A stretch of 64,000 nucleotides of DNA from ECT2AJA-110-A sp035399845 (lineage in GTDB: Bacteria; Planctomycetota; Phycisphaerae; UBA1845; UTPLA1): positions 31,213 through 95,212 of the forward strand of contig DAOPJV010000017.1 of assembly GCA_035399845.1 (NCBI GenBank), in the 5' to 3' direction. Below the pieces are notes generated by a model. That model searched no databases, had not been told where the DNA came from, and saw nothing but the letters and a program-made list of their open reading frames with translations. Of the stretch, positions 27,829 to 36,449 are shown piece after piece; within the stretch, counting starts at the first letter, position 1; the number at the start of each line of letters is the position of its first letter. The position numbers and the translations under genes were made by a program.

Positions 27829-28836
27829 CTATCGCCCGGTCATGCGTTCGAGCTTCTCGGGGTAACGATCGCCCTGCACATGAATGGCTGACGCCGCACG
27901 GTCGATTTCGCGGACATCCTCCGGGGACAGCTCGATGGATGTCGCGCCGATATTCTCTTCGAGACGATGAAGCTTCGTCGTACCGGGGATCGGGACGATC
28001 CATGGCTTCTTCGCGAGCAGCCAGGCGATCGCGATCTGCGCCGCTGTCGCCTCCCTGCCCGAACCGACGCGTTCAAGCAGTTCGACGAGGGCGCGATTCG
28101 CCCTGCGCGCTTCGGGCGTGAAGCGAGGCAGTCCGCTGCGAAAGTCGCCTTCGCCGAATTCCACATTGTCGTCCAGCTTGCCCGTCAGATAGCCGCGGCC
28201 GAGCGGGCTGTAGGGGACGAACCCGATCCCGAGTTCTTCGACACAGGGCAGAATTTCCGTCTCGCATTGGCGCGTCCACAACGAGTACTCGCTCTGCAGC
28301 GCCGTCACGGGCTGGACGGCGTGCGCCCGGCGGATGGTCGCCGCGCCCGCCTCCGACAGACCGAAGTGGCGGACCTTGCCTTCGGCAATCAGCTCTTTGA
28401 CAGTCCCTGCGACGTCCTCGATCGGTGTCTCGGGATCCACGCGATGCTGATAGAGCAGATCGATCACGTCGATGCGCAGGCGTTTGAGCGACGCGTCGAC
28501 GACGTCGCGGATGTGCGCCGGGCGGCTGTTGACACCGCGCGTCGTCGGCAGTCCGCTGGCGCCGGGCTGGTTGCTGAGGTCGAAGCCGAACTTCGTGGCG
28601 ATGAAGACGCGATCCCGCAAGGGCGCCAGGGCCTCGCCGAGGAGTTCTTCGTTCGTGAAGGGACCGTAGACTTCCGCTGTGTCGAAGAAAGTCACGCCGC
28701 GATCGACGGCCGCGCGGAGCAGTTGAACCATCTCCGCTTTGTCCTTCGGCGGGTTGTAGGCGAAGCTCATGCCCATGCAGCCGAGCCCGATGGCGGAAAC
28801 TTCGGGGCCGTCTTTTCCGAGTCGTCGTGTTTTCAT
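27829..28836 (-). CDS. Aldo/keto reductase
   Basis: 335 residues, a full-length (alpha/beta)8 aldo-keto reductase. The N-terminus MKTRRLGKDGPEVSAIGLGC is typical. The catalytic tetrad is intact: Asp52 and Tyr57 (FFDTAEVYG), Lys82 (ATKFGFD) and His131 (LLYQHRVDP). The IPGTTKLHRLEENIGA motif binds the NADP phosphate. Closest in style to the YajO/AKR13-like group that reduces sugar or aldehyde carbonyls. It lies 220 bp upstream of the GH32 gene on the same strand, but the spacing does not demand an operon. Confidence 0.92.
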   Translation of the reverse strand: MKTRRLGKDGPEVSAIGLGCMGMSFAYNPPKDKAEMVQLLRAAVDRGVTFFDTAEVYGPFTNEELLGEALAPLRDRVFIATKFGFDLSNQPGASGLPTTRGVNSRPAHIRDVVDASLKRLRIDVIDLLYQHRVDPETPIEDVAGTVKELIAEGKVRHFGLSEAGAATIRRAHAVQPVTALQSEYSLWTRQCETEILPCVEELGIGFVPYSPLGRGYLTGKLDDNVEFGEGDFRSGLPRFTPEARRANRALVELLERVGSGREATAAQIAIAWLLAKKPWIVPIPGTTKLHRLEENIGATSIELSPEDVREIDRAASAIHVQGDRYPEKLERMTGR

Positions 28837-29012
28837 CGAGGGATTCCTGTCGGGTTATGTGTGGACCAGCCAGTCAGCGTCGGCCGCCGAACGTTGCGCG
28901 TCTCCGCTGGGGAGACTATAGCCGCGCCGCCGAAGTCCTGACGCGTAGGAGTGCTCGCCGGATGTGGCGCATATGGCGGGTGGACCTTTCAGTGTGGCGC
29001 TCAGTCGGGTGG

Positions 29013-29033
29013 CCCGCGGCTTCAGCCGTGGGG
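29013..29033. repeat. REP-like palindrome
   Basis: Arms at 29013-29021 and 29024-29032 form a 9-bp stem with one G-T pair around a tiny loop (core GGCTTCAGCC). Compact palindromes of this form recur in planctomycete intergenic DNA. A single copy is visible here and no transposase is nearby. Confidence 0.35.
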
Positions 29034-29082
29034 GCGCGATGATCGGATCACGGAGGACACGTGCGATCATGACGCCCGGTCG

Positions 29083-29459
29083 TCAGTCGACGTCACGGCG
29101 ACCAACGGACGGAAGCAGCAGGGCGGCGTGAGGCGTCCAGCAATCGGACTTTTCCGTTCCGATTTCGTGATCCGCCGGGCATACGAGGTTGGGGCCGTCG
29201 CAGCCGTCCAGTCCGCAGCAGCCGTTATTTCGCCGACCCTCGGGGTGATGCGATGTGTTGCAGAGGTCCTCCAGATGGATGACCACGCTGCCGGGATGCC
29301 CCGTCCAGTCCTCCCGTCACTCAGATTAAAGTACCCGCGCGGAATCGCGGCTTGACCGTCATCGAAGGTCATCGGCGTGTCTTTCGGAAGCTGGACCAGT
29401 GGGCGCGTGATGGGCGTCCGGCAGACTGGGCACTCAAAGATCACGCGTTGTGTGTTCAT
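29083..29459 (-). pseudogene. Frameshifted small Cys/His-rich protein gene
   Basis: Two overlapping frames together make one coherent protein. The first half starts MNTQRVIFECPVCRTPITRP and runs to GYFNLSDG. The second half, in another frame, continues VVIHLEDLCNTSHHPEGRR, NNGCCGLDGCDGPNLVC, GTEKSDCWTPHAALLLPSV and stops at 29083. The zinc-ribbon CxxC start and the later CCGLDG/DCWTPH blocks form a small family I recall from planctomycetes. The shift (one base) lies around 29305-29325, in a G-rich run. It is either a genuine lesion or a sequencing error; if corrected, the product would be about 125 residues. Confidence 0.6.
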
Positions 29460-29505
29460 GCTTCACCGCTTATTCGCGGGGGCGATGCTCTTGTTTCGGC
29501 CCCAG

Positions 29506-29976
29506 TCAGGACTCAGGTGCGACCAGCGTGAACCCCGCAAGTATCTCAACTCGCGTCCGAGGCTTGCTTCCGTCGTAGCAGTTCACATCGATGGTTGTCC
29601 CCGTCCAGCGTACCTGAAACACATTGTCCTCTCGTTCACCGATCTCGATGACATTCTCGTCGAGCCCCTCGTGCGCCATGTAGTAGATAATTGCGACGTA
29701 GTCCTCGTTTTCGCTGTCGTAGGCGCTTGGGACCCGGTAAATCGCCCCTGAGAGGGGAACGGTTGAGTTCAGATCGAGTCTTAGGTTCACCTCGGCGTTC
29801 GGCTGTGGTTGCAGGCCAGCCGTATCGGGGAGCGATGTCCGTCTCACGCCATTCGTGCGGACTTCAAAACACAAGTGCGTCCTATCATTCTCTCGACGGG
29901 CGCGAATCGTCGCTCGTTCTATTTCGTATTCTTCTCGACCATTGAATCGATGCAGGATAAATACGCCAACTGCCAT
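29506..29976 (-). CDS. Hypothetical protein
   Basis: 156 residues from the ATG at 29976 (MAVGVFILHRFNGREEYEIE). The composition is that of a beta-rich soluble domain with alternating hydrophobic strands (VNLRLDLNSTVPLSGAIYRV, DYVAIIYYMAHEGLDENVIE) and an EILAGFTLVAPES end. No family is recognised and no signal peptide or membrane helix is seen. It lies 34 bp downstream of the zinc-finger-tailed gene and 46 bp upstream of the frameshifted gene, in one closely packed minus-strand run. Confidence 0.6.
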   Translation of the reverse strand: MAVGVFILHRFNGREEYEIERATIRARRENDRTHLCFEVRTNGVRRTSLPDTAGLQPQPNAEVNLRLDLNSTVPLSGAIYRVPSAYDSENEDYVAIIYYMAHEGLDENVIEIGEREDNVFQVRWTGTTIDVNCYDGSKPRTRVEILAGFTLVAPES

Positions 29977-30010
29977 AGCCTGGTTCCAATTTCCGGGCGC
30001 GAGCCCTGTA

Positions 30011-30430
30011 TCACACCGCATGCCCGGGGAAATGCCAGTCGTGCCCGCAGGAGAAGCACTGCATTGCCTTAGGTGTTCGGCAGAGTGCGTCACACTTCGG
30101 GCACGTGTTCAGCAGGTCCCTGTCCGAATGGTCCCGAATGACGCGCTCAGCGGCCTTTCGCATGACCTCAGCAGCGCCGTGCGCCTTGATGCGCTGCATG
30201 AGCGCCGGATAGGTCGCTTCAAGCTCCGGCGCGCGGAAACGCTGAAGGAGGCGTGTTCCTTCAGGGTCGTACACCGCCTGCTTCGCGCGGATCTGCATGA
30301 TCCGCTCTGCGACTCGCTCTTCGGCCGTCAGCAGATCTCGATAATGACGGTAGATGTAACGAGTCATCGCGTCCGGCGTGAGATCCGGCGGAATTGGAAG
30401 GCGGGGCCGAGTTGGATATTCATGGCTCAT
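30011..30430 (-). CDS. Hypothetical protein with C-terminal zinc ribbon
   Basis: 139 residues from the ATG at 30430. It is helical and charged in the middle (TAEERVAERIMQIRAKQAVY and ATYPALMQRIKAHGAAEVMR) and ends in a rubredoxin-like knuckle pair, CPKCDALCRTPKAMQCFSCG, followed by HDWHFPGHAV. Not recognised as a named family. Its position between two other small hypothetical genes on the same strand suggests cotranscription. Confidence 0.6.
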   Translation of the reverse strand: MSHEYPTRPRLPIPPDLTPDAMTRYIYRHYRDLLTAEERVAERIMQIRAKQAVYDPEGTRLLQRFRAPELEATYPALMQRIKAHGAAEVMRKAAERVIRDHSDRDLLNTCPKCDALCRTPKAMQCFSCGHDWHFPGHAV

Positions 30431-30524
30431 ACGTCTTAGTTCTGAATCGAAATTTCGGGCGGCCTTCACCTTCAGTATCGTGGCGACGCGTCGTGCTGAT
30501 TTCGGGCATACCTCGGCTCACATC

Positions 30525-31046
30525 CTACCCGATTCGCAGCTCGATCCACTTTCCCAAGTCGTCATGTGACGCCTGAGCGGGCTGGACGATTTCCACGCCT
30601 GTTGGGGGGATTGCAACGCGGAACGTCGTCGCCACCCATTCCTGAAACGCGGGATTCACATCTTCTGAATCAGGCGGTGCTGAGAGATCCGCAAATCCGA
30701 TTTCGTCGTAGCCGATTGCGAGCAGTCTCAGGAAATCCAGCGCGTTTGACGCGAGAACGAACGTGTCCGTTCCTTCGGATCCAATGTGAACAATGGGCCT
30801 GCGTCCGTCGTCCTGATTCCAGACAGCGTACAACGTACCGTCGGGGCCATGCCCAAAGATCGCTAGGCGGCCGATCGCGGCGTCGCTGCCGAACCAGCAG
30901 CGAATGGTCTCATCGTCGTGCGGTTCCAATTCGAAGAATCCGCTGATGGGGTAGCCATTTCGGTCCTCCCATTCGCAAAGCGCCCGTAGTTCAGGTGGAC
31001 ACGGAATTGAGGCCGGAAATGAACTCGTGAAATCGATGACGTTCAT
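30525..31046 (-). CDS. SMI1/KNR4 (SUKH)-like protein
   Basis: 173 residues from the ATG at 31046, preceded by AAGG. The N-terminal CPPELRALCEWEDRNGYPIS, the acidic turn ELEPHDDETIRCWFG, and IFGHGPDGTLYAVW then PIVHIGSEG fit the SUKH fold, a domain used by immunity proteins to polymorphic toxins and by cell-wall regulators. The C-terminal part has ALDFLRLLAIGYDEIGF. No toxin gene is visible next to it, so an immunity role is only a possibility. Confidence 0.65.
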   Translation of the reverse strand: MNVIDFTSSFPASIPCPPELRALCEWEDRNGYPISGFFELEPHDDETIRCWFGSDAAIGRLAIFGHGPDGTLYAVWNQDDGRRPIVHIGSEGTDTFVLASNALDFLRLLAIGYDEIGFADLSAPPDSEDVNPAFQEWVATTFRVAIPPTGVEIVQPAQASHDDLGKWIELRIG

Positions 31047-31195
31047 GAACCTTGATACTCCCTGACCTGTTGAGTTTTGCGTGCCGCCTTGCTGGCGCCG
31101 CTCGAATGGCGAGCGTTGGTGGGGCGCTGGCGGGGCGTAATGGCACTTTGATCCGCTGTAGCACGACGCACGGCGAATGGTCCGCACAGCGGACC

Positions 31196-31639
31196 CTACT
31201 TGTTTTTGTTCAGGGCGATGGCGGCGCGGATGAGCGCCTTGAACGCCGTGGCGTCGATCGTCTCGCCCTCGAACAGGTCAATGGCGCGCCGCGCATTGCC
31301 GTCGAGGCGTGCGTTGAACAACTTCGCCGGATCATCGAGTCGGGCGCCCTTCGCGAAGGTCAGCTTGACCTTGTCCTTGTAGGTCTCACCCGTGCAGAGG
31401 ATGCCGCCGTGCGACCAGACGGGGACGCCGGCGGGGTTCGACGGCTTTCGCCATTTGATCTCTTCAATGATGTCGGGATCGGCCTGCCGGATGAGCGTAC
31501 GAATGCGCTCAAGCGCCTTGCCGCGCCAATCGTCGGCCGACGGGTTCTCAGCGGCGTTGCGACTCGACGCGGACGTCTTGCGCTTGAGCGTAGTCGTCTC
31601 GCCGCCGCTCTTTTTCGTTGTCTTCCTGGCCTTTTTCAT
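31196..31639 (-). CDS. DUF1801 domain protein with Lys-rich N-terminus
   Basis: 147 residues. The first 30 are basic and disordered (MKKARKTTKKSGGETTTLKR). The rest matches the DUF1801/YdhG-like fold: IRTLIRQADPDIIEEIKWRK, then WSHGGILCTGETYKDKVKLTF, KGARLDDPAKLFNARLDGN and RAIDLFEGETIDATAFKALI. Proteins of this family are small and of unknown function; the tail could bind nucleic acid. Confidence 0.75.
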   Translation of the reverse strand: MKKARKTTKKSGGETTTLKRKTSASSRNAAENPSADDWRGKALERIRTLIRQADPDIIEEIKWRKPSNPAGVPVWSHGGILCTGETYKDKVKLTFAKGARLDDPAKLFNARLDGNARRAIDLFEGETIDATAFKALIRAAIALNKNK

Positions 31640-31704
31640 AGCGCACGCGTCGTTTGTTCGCCTGGCGGTTCATCGAGTGGCGATAGTGCGAATCACCGAT
31701 CCAT

Positions 31705-31866
31705 CTACTCACTGCGCTTCAGCATTCGATACACACCGAGGGCGATCAGCAGACCGCCGACGACAGCGATGGCGGGACCACTCTCCGTGCCGCGCAGGGC
31801 GAGTTTTCCGCTCAGGCCGCCAATGACAAAGACAAGACCGATGATGATGTTACCGATGCCGCGCAT
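31705..31866 (-). CDS. Small two-helix membrane protein (53 residues)
   Basis: A 53-codon gene on the minus strand starting MRGIGNIIIGLVFVIGGLSG and ending VYRMLKRSE. Two hydrophobic helices (IGNIIIGLVFVIGGLSG and AIAVVGGLLIALGVYRML) flank a short polar loop. GGAGGAG lies 6 nt before the ATG, an excellent ribosome binding site, which supports real expression. Similar two-helix proteins are common, often annotated only as small membrane proteins; no function can be assigned. Confidence 0.7.
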   Translation of the reverse strand: MRGIGNIIIGLVFVIGGLSGKLALRGTESGPAIAVVGGLLIALGVYRMLKRSE

Positions 31867-31958
31867 AGGGGTTCTCCTCCGGCGTACTCACAGCGACATG
31901 AAGATACACAATACGTGGCCGCAATGGAACACCGGCCGTTGGCGCCACGGATCCGGCG

Positions 31959-32423
31959 CTAGTCGGGCGTTTCGGCGCCGTGGGGGCGACACAGTTCCTC
32001 ACGGACATCCATCAGGATTCGCCCCAGCATGTTTTCGCCGGCGCCATCGCCGCCGTCCCCCCAGTAGGCGTCATTCTTCGTGTGCTCAACGATCGTCGCA
32101 TCGCCGGTCGAGCACAGGATTTCGCGGATGTCATCGTGCTGGCGAAACTTGGCCTGAACGGCCTCTCGCATGATGGCCACTTTGACATCTTCCCAGTCTT
32201 TTCGGAGGGGCCTGCTGCGATCGCGGCCCATTCGGGCGGCGATCATCGGGGAATCCGTCTGACGAATCGATTCCTGGTGTTCGTCGTCCACGAACTTCAT
32301 CGCCTGGAAGTAGTGTTCGGATGTCGGCCACGTTTTCCCGTTCATGCGGATCGGATAGGGCGCGAAGTTGGAGAAACACCCAAAGGCGTCCGCCACACGG
32401 TAGAAGTGAACTGCCTCGCTCAT
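31959..32423 (-). CDS. NADAR family protein (YbiA-like)
   Basis: 154 residues from the ATG at 32423. Typical NADAR motifs are present: HFYRVADAFGCFSNFAPYPI, then TWPTSEHYFQAMKF, and the C-terminal YWGDGGDGAGENMLGRILM. Family members act on ADP-ribose conjugates; YbiA acts on riboflavin-pathway intermediates, and some NADAR proteins remove ADP-ribose from guanine as DarT antitoxins. No DarT-like toxin is next door. The start codon overlaps the stop of the upstream exported protein (ATGA), so the two are translationally coupled. Confidence 0.9.
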   Translation of the reverse strand: MSEAVHFYRVADAFGCFSNFAPYPIRMNGKTWPTSEHYFQAMKFVDDEHQESIRQTDSPMIAARMGRDRSRPLRKDWEDVKVAIMREAVQAKFRQHDDIREILCSTGDATIVEHTKNDAYWGDGGDGAGENMLGRILMDVREELCRPHGAETPD

Positions 32424-33079
32424 GGCGTATTCTCGACATTGGCGTGTGCCGGCGACGCGGACGATCGATCGGCGAGGATGACCAGCCACGTCGAGAAGAC
32501 AAAATCGGTGCTCTGCCAAACGGGAACATCGTCGGAGAGGTTCCGCGGCATTCCGGAATAGGCGCCAGTCTCATAGACCGCCAGACGCACCTCTTTGCCG
32601 ACGTAGCCCTTCTTCAGATCCTCAACCTGGTTGGCGTCGAGACTTTTGGCCTCGGCGCCGGTCTTTATCTTGTGGAGCCTAAAGTCGTCGTTCGCGAGCT
32701 TCACTCCGATGAAGGGCGGTACAGAAAACTCCTTCACTCGCGACGGTTCCAGGGGACGTCCGTCGACGTTCGTTACGCGGAGCAGGTAGGCGCCCTGATA
32801 CGCCTTCATTCGCAGGTCATCCCCGTCGACGATCGTGGCGCGGATTTCGGCGACGGTTCCCAGTGGCAGGCCAAGTGAGCCGATAACTGGATTCGCCGTC
32901 AGGCTGGCGATCGACGGAGGTTCGAGGTCCGCAGGATCGGACGTCTGCGAAGCGGCCTTCGGCTGTGCGGGGTTGGTCGTGGAAGGCTGCGATGCAGGCG
33001 TGTGTTGGCCGCCGTTGTCGGCGAAGCCGCTTGAAGCCAACGCAATCGCGGACAAAACGAATAGGGCGCGTGTATTCAT
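32420..33079 (-). CDS. Exported hypothetical protein
   Basis: 219 residues. A signal peptide (MNTRALFVLSAIALASSGFA) is followed by a low-complexity linker rich in Gln, Pro, Ser and Thr (about residues 22-50) and a beta-rich domain of about 150 residues with LPLGTVAEIRATIVDGDDLR, YLLRVTNVDGRPLE and KKGYVGKEVRLAVYETGAY. The domain is not recognised. GGAGAGG precedes the ATG. Overlaps the NADAR gene by 4 nt at its end. Confidence 0.7.
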   Translation of the reverse strand: MNTRALFVLSAIALASSGFADNGGQHTPASQPSTTNPAQPKAASQTSDPADLEPPSIASLTANPVIGSLGLPLGTVAEIRATIVDGDDLRMKAYQGAYLLRVTNVDGRPLEPSRVKEFSVPPFIGVKLANDDFRLHKIKTGAEAKSLDANQVEDLKKGYVGKEVRLAVYETGAYSGMPRNLSDDVPVWQSTDFVFSTWLVILADRSSASPAHANVENTP

Positions 33080-33163
33080 TGTGATCCTCTCCATCTCACT
33101 CCGGCGGTGAGTTCGAAACCGGCGAGCGTCGGTTGCGAATTGCATCATAACCCGGAAGGCGGC

Positions 33164-33937
33164 TCATCGGCGAGGCGCGGGCATTCCGACACCGCCGCCG
33201 CCTCGGTGAGGTCGCTCGAAGCAGCCCTTTGGCGCCGACGGAACGGAGTCAACGCACGCCTTTGAGCACGTGTGTACGAGCAATGGGACAGTGTCCGTCG
33301 CGACGCGCTGCGTTGTCCAGTGGAGCCTCGGGGCGCGTTCATCGAAGGACCGATCGCACACGCTGCAGGTCGAAGGGAGCAGCAGCTCGATTGGATTCGA
33401 GAGTCGCGGGAAGGGCAGGCGCGTTTTGCGATTGCCGTAGAGCGCGCGGACGCTCATTCGGCTCTCAGTCAGCCGCCGGCAGCGAAGGACTTCGTAGGGT
33501 AGCCAGTGCAGCAGATACGACCTGTAGAGATCCAGCGATTGCAGGGCGTTCATTCGACCGATGTCGGGCGGGATCCGGCGCAGGTGCGATCCGTAAAGGC
33601 GAATCTGTTTCACCTTCTCCAGTGACGCGATTGTCATCGGCAGCGTGATGACGCCGATCCAGTCTTCCCAGGGAATCCTCGACGACGGTTCGAGGATACC
33701 CGCGCGGGCGTGCGCGGACTGCTCGATCAGACGCGTGATGGCGCGCCAACCCGGCGCGGTCTGATCCTGCGTTTCAAGATGGAAGTTCGGTACCTGGAGG
33801 TTGCCTTTCTTCGTTCGCGCAAAGAGGCAGGCGCAGTGGCCCCAGCGCGTCACGCGCCCATACGCCGCCATCGTCGCGGGATCGATGGCGTACTGATGTT
33901 GTGGCTCGCCGTCGTTGCCGACCATTCGTGGCTCCAT
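33164..33937 (-). CDS. Leucine-rich repeat protein with a C-terminal Cys motif
   Basis: 257 residues. Two to three LRR-like units are visible in the middle (LEKVKQIRLYGSHLRRIPPD and NALQSLDLYRSYLLHWLPYE). Downstream lies a CSVCDRSF...HTCSKAC segment that could bind zinc. The N-terminal third (YGRVTRWGHCACLFA) is unassigned. No signal peptide is visible, so it is probably cytoplasmic. LRRs usually mediate protein contacts. The exact start is uncertain, because a second Met occurs at residue 5. Confidence 0.65.
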   Translation of the reverse strand: MEPRMVGNDGEPQHQYAIDPATMAAYGRVTRWGHCACLFARTKKGNLQVPNFHLETQDQTAPGWRAITRLIEQSAHARAGILEPSSRIPWEDWIGVITLPMTIASLEKVKQIRLYGSHLRRIPPDIGRMNALQSLDLYRSYLLHWLPYEVLRCRRLTESRMSVRALYGNRKTRLPFPRLSNPIELLLPSTCSVCDRSFDERAPRLHWTTQRVATDTVPLLVHTCSKACVDSVPSAPKGCFERPHRGGGGVGMPAPRR

Positions 33938-33999
33938 GCGGCGCCCGAAACGCCCGCCGCCCCGGGGGGGGCCATGACACGCCGGGGGCGTGATCAGGC

Positions 34000-35106
34000 C
34001 TACTCGTCCTCAGGAGGCGATATTGCGTCGATGATATCCGTATCCGTCGTACGTTTCCTGATCGAGTCTAACGCGGCGACGATCTCAGGCTCCCGGCTCC
34101 AGGCGACAGCGCGAATGAAATCGCAGGTCCGTACACCGTTCCTGACCTCTCGCGCCATCCATGCGCGCAACTCCTCGTCGCTCGCGCGTTCGGCTGAGGG
34201 GGGGCCGACGCGCGTGACATCCAGTTTGTTGAGGCGATCGGCGATCAGTTTCGCGGACGATTTCGGGAAGTAGTAGAGCAGTCGTGTCGCCGCTCCAGTC
34301 TGAAACTCGCTGCCGGCGTCCCATTCGTCGAGCCCACCGCCCTTGTAGATTCCCTCTGTCGCGTAGTCCGTGAGAAGGGAATTGAACAGCTTCTTTCGCG
34401 GGTCGGGGCCGGACCATATCCGCCGTATGACACGCGCCAGCTTGCGGTCCCTGACGGGACTGTTGACGACGATACACGCCGTTGGCTGATATCGAACGGC
34501 GCTGTACCAGCGGCTGACGATCTGCCCGATGGCCACAAAGCACACATCGCCAACCTTGACAGTGTAGGCGTGCGTTGTGTTCTTTGAGTGAAAGGGATCG
34601 CCACGCCGCCATCCGCCCAGGGCGCGTTGCTCAATCGGATTCAATGGGTTTTCGTCCGTCTCCTGGCCGAAGACCATGGCGCCGGAGATGAATTCGTGGC
34701 GAATCGTGATCTTCGTCGGCCTGTCGTCGTCGAGCGACTTGAGCAGTCGGGGAAGGGCGGCGGGGCCGAGACTGACGAGTTTCCGAAAGGCCTCAGGCTG
34801 TTTGATCTGATGATCCGCCAGCAGGAACATTGTTGCGTCTTCCATGCCGTCAAGGGGAGCGAACGCGTTGCCTGAAAGGGTGGGGCTCAGGCCGTAGTAT
34901 GGCGCGTCCATGTTGGCCAGCGAATCAATGAGTTTGTCGATGATCCGATTGGCCGGCGGTGGTTCCTCGTATGGGGGCAGCGTGATTCTCGGCAGTTCCC
35001 GCAGCCTGATCGTTGGCGATTCCTTTTCCGGTTCGGGTTCACCCGAAACCGGCGTCCATGTCCCCAACGTCGCCAGGCCGATCGCGATGATTGTGTGCGT
35101 GCGCAT
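34000..35106 (-). CDS. Exported hypothetical protein
   Basis: 368 residues. It has a clear signal peptide (MRTHTIIAIGLATLGTWTPV) and a consensus AAAGGAG ribosome binding site 7 nt upstream. The mature part begins with a Pro/Glu-rich stretch, then an alpha-helical domain with FRKLVSLGPAALPRLLKSLD (HEAT-like) and a later ATRLLYYFPKSSAKLIADRL. I do not recognise a family. It is the first gene of the 29-35 kb minus-strand run, separated by 62 bp from the LRR gene. Confidence 0.65.
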   Translation of the reverse strand: MRTHTIIAIGLATLGTWTPVSGEPEPEKESPTIRLRELPRITLPPYEEPPPANRIIDKLIDSLANMDAPYYGLSPTLSGNAFAPLDGMEDATMFLLADHQIKQPEAFRKLVSLGPAALPRLLKSLDDDRPTKITIRHEFISGAMVFGQETDENPLNPIEQRALGGWRRGDPFHSKNTTHAYTVKVGDVCFVAIGQIVSRWYSAVRYQPTACIVVNSPVRDRKLARVIRRIWSGPDPRKKLFNSLLTDYATEGIYKGGGLDEWDAGSEFQTGAATRLLYYFPKSSAKLIADRLNKLDVTRVGPPSAERASDEELRAWMAREVRNGVRTCDFIRAVAWSREPEIVAALDSIRKRTTDTDIIDAISPPEDE

Positions 35107-35582
35107 CGTGAGACTCCTTTGGATGAATTAGCGCCCGAGCGTCAGCGACACAGTCGTAGTGTACCGCCCGCGAAGGCCGACTCCCACCAGGGCCAGATGG
35201 CGCCCAGGGCGATCGAGTTCGGCGCGATCTCGCGGGTTGACGTGGCGACGCGTGCGATTTCTTTTCGCATATTCGGACTTGGCTCGATCTGACTTTGGCC
35301 ATGTCCGCGTTCTGATTCGGGGCGAACCGTTTAATCCATGTCTTTGCGTGGCGCTCCGTGCGCCATGAGATTTCCGGACACCTTCCGAAAACACTGTGTC
35401 GAGATGGGGCGCCGGACACCTCTGACCATTGACGGCGCGCAGCGATACGCCGTGCGGAATGGTTGAATCGCGCCCTGCGGATTGTGTATCGTGAATGACT
35501 CATGCGCTCGGCAGTGTCGCCGAGCCCGCAGCTGTTGAATCCAGGTGAGTTACGCAAGTATCTGGGGAGGAGATTTAATACA
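35107..35582. other. Non-coding spacer between divergent genes
   Basis: Divergent spacer upstream of the exported protein (minus) and a PEP-CTERM gene (plus). I see no gene; the open frames are Arg-rich shadows. A small perfect hairpin (TGGCGC, 5-nt loop, GCGCCA) lies at about 35349-35365, and GGAGGAGA just before 35583 is the ribosome binding site for the next gene. Confidence 0.4.
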
Positions 35583-36173
35583 ATGTTTGCTCGCATGCAA
35601 AAAGGATGGCTTTGCGCCGCAGTCATGGGCGCGATGTTGGCGGGTTCGGCGCACGCCGATGACCTGATCATCATCGACCTGTCCGTGCCGGATGAAGTAA
35701 CGTTGATCGCCACGGCCGGTCTTTCGGCCATCGACGCGTCGGGTCCGGACTCGACGGGCATTTACTTCGAGAATTTCTATGGCGGCGCCGGCGACTCGCT
35801 CTCCGCGACGTTCGTATCCGGCGACATCACGAATTTCGAGAATCCGTCCGACGGATCGCCTCTGCTCTTCCGCGGTGGCGGCGGCACGGATCCGGGCCTG
35901 AACATGTGGACCTGGTCGTCCGCCACGACGTGCACGTTCACGGCGGGTTCGCAGGCCTTTACGGGATCGGCGACGTTCAGCCTCGATCCCAACGAGTACG
36001 CCGATATGCTCGCCGGCAGCGCCAGCGGTGACATCTACTTCCCGGCCGACACGTTTGATGACCTCGGTTCGGCGCAGATCCTCGGCACCTACCAGGTCGT
36101 CGTGCCCGAGCCCGGCGCCCTGTCGCTGCTCGGTCTCGGCCTTGGCGTCACGCTGCTTCGCCGCCGACGCTGA
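35583..36173 (+). CDS. PEP-CTERM sorting-domain protein
   Basis: 196 residues. Signal peptide MFARMQKGWLCAAVMGAMLA ending near AHA. The mature domain is beta-rich and Gly/Ser/Asp-rich. The C-terminus VPEPGALSLLGLGLGVTLLR followed by RRR is a textbook PEP-CTERM tripartite signal, recognised by an exosortase that delivers proteins to the outer surface. No exosortase gene is in this window. The ATG at 35583 is supported by GGAGGAG upstream; a strong terminator follows the gene, so it is monocistronic. Confidence 0.88.
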   Translation: MFARMQKGWLCAAVMGAMLAGSAHADDLIIIDLSVPDEVTLIATAGLSAIDASGPDSTGIYFENFYGGAGDSLSATFVSGDITNFENPSDGSPLLFRGGGGTDPGLNMWTWSSATTCTFTAGSQAFTGSATFSLDPNEYADMLAGSASGDIYFPADTFDDLGSAQILGTYQVVVPEPGALSLLGLGLGVTLLRRRR

Positions 36174-36203
36174 ATTTCAAACGCACAGATGCGATGAATA
36201 AAC

Positions 36204-36243
36204 AAAGAGCCGGCGATCCTCGAGTGGATCGCCGGCTCTTTTC
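36204..36243 (+). terminator. Rho-independent terminator after the PEP-CTERM gene
   Basis: AAAGAGCCGGCGATCC and GGATCGCCGGCTCTTTT form a 16-bp perfect stem with a 6-nt loop (TCGAGT). The A/T-rich base makes it work in either direction. It lies 30 bp after the stop codon. Confidence 0.92.
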
Positions 36244-36449
36244 TTCTGCGCGCACGGCGATGGCGTCGCTTGGTTCGACTCATGTGATGGATCGAGCTGT
36301 GGCGGGCTTCCCGTCCGACGCGGACCGCGTGATCGTCATCGCGTCTTGGTTGCCCGCCTCCGTCACGTCAGGGTGCGGGTCCACTGTCTCACAACCGACG
36401 ACCTCGACGGGGCGCCCGGTTGGCGGCGTGTTCCTGTTGTCGCGGGAGA

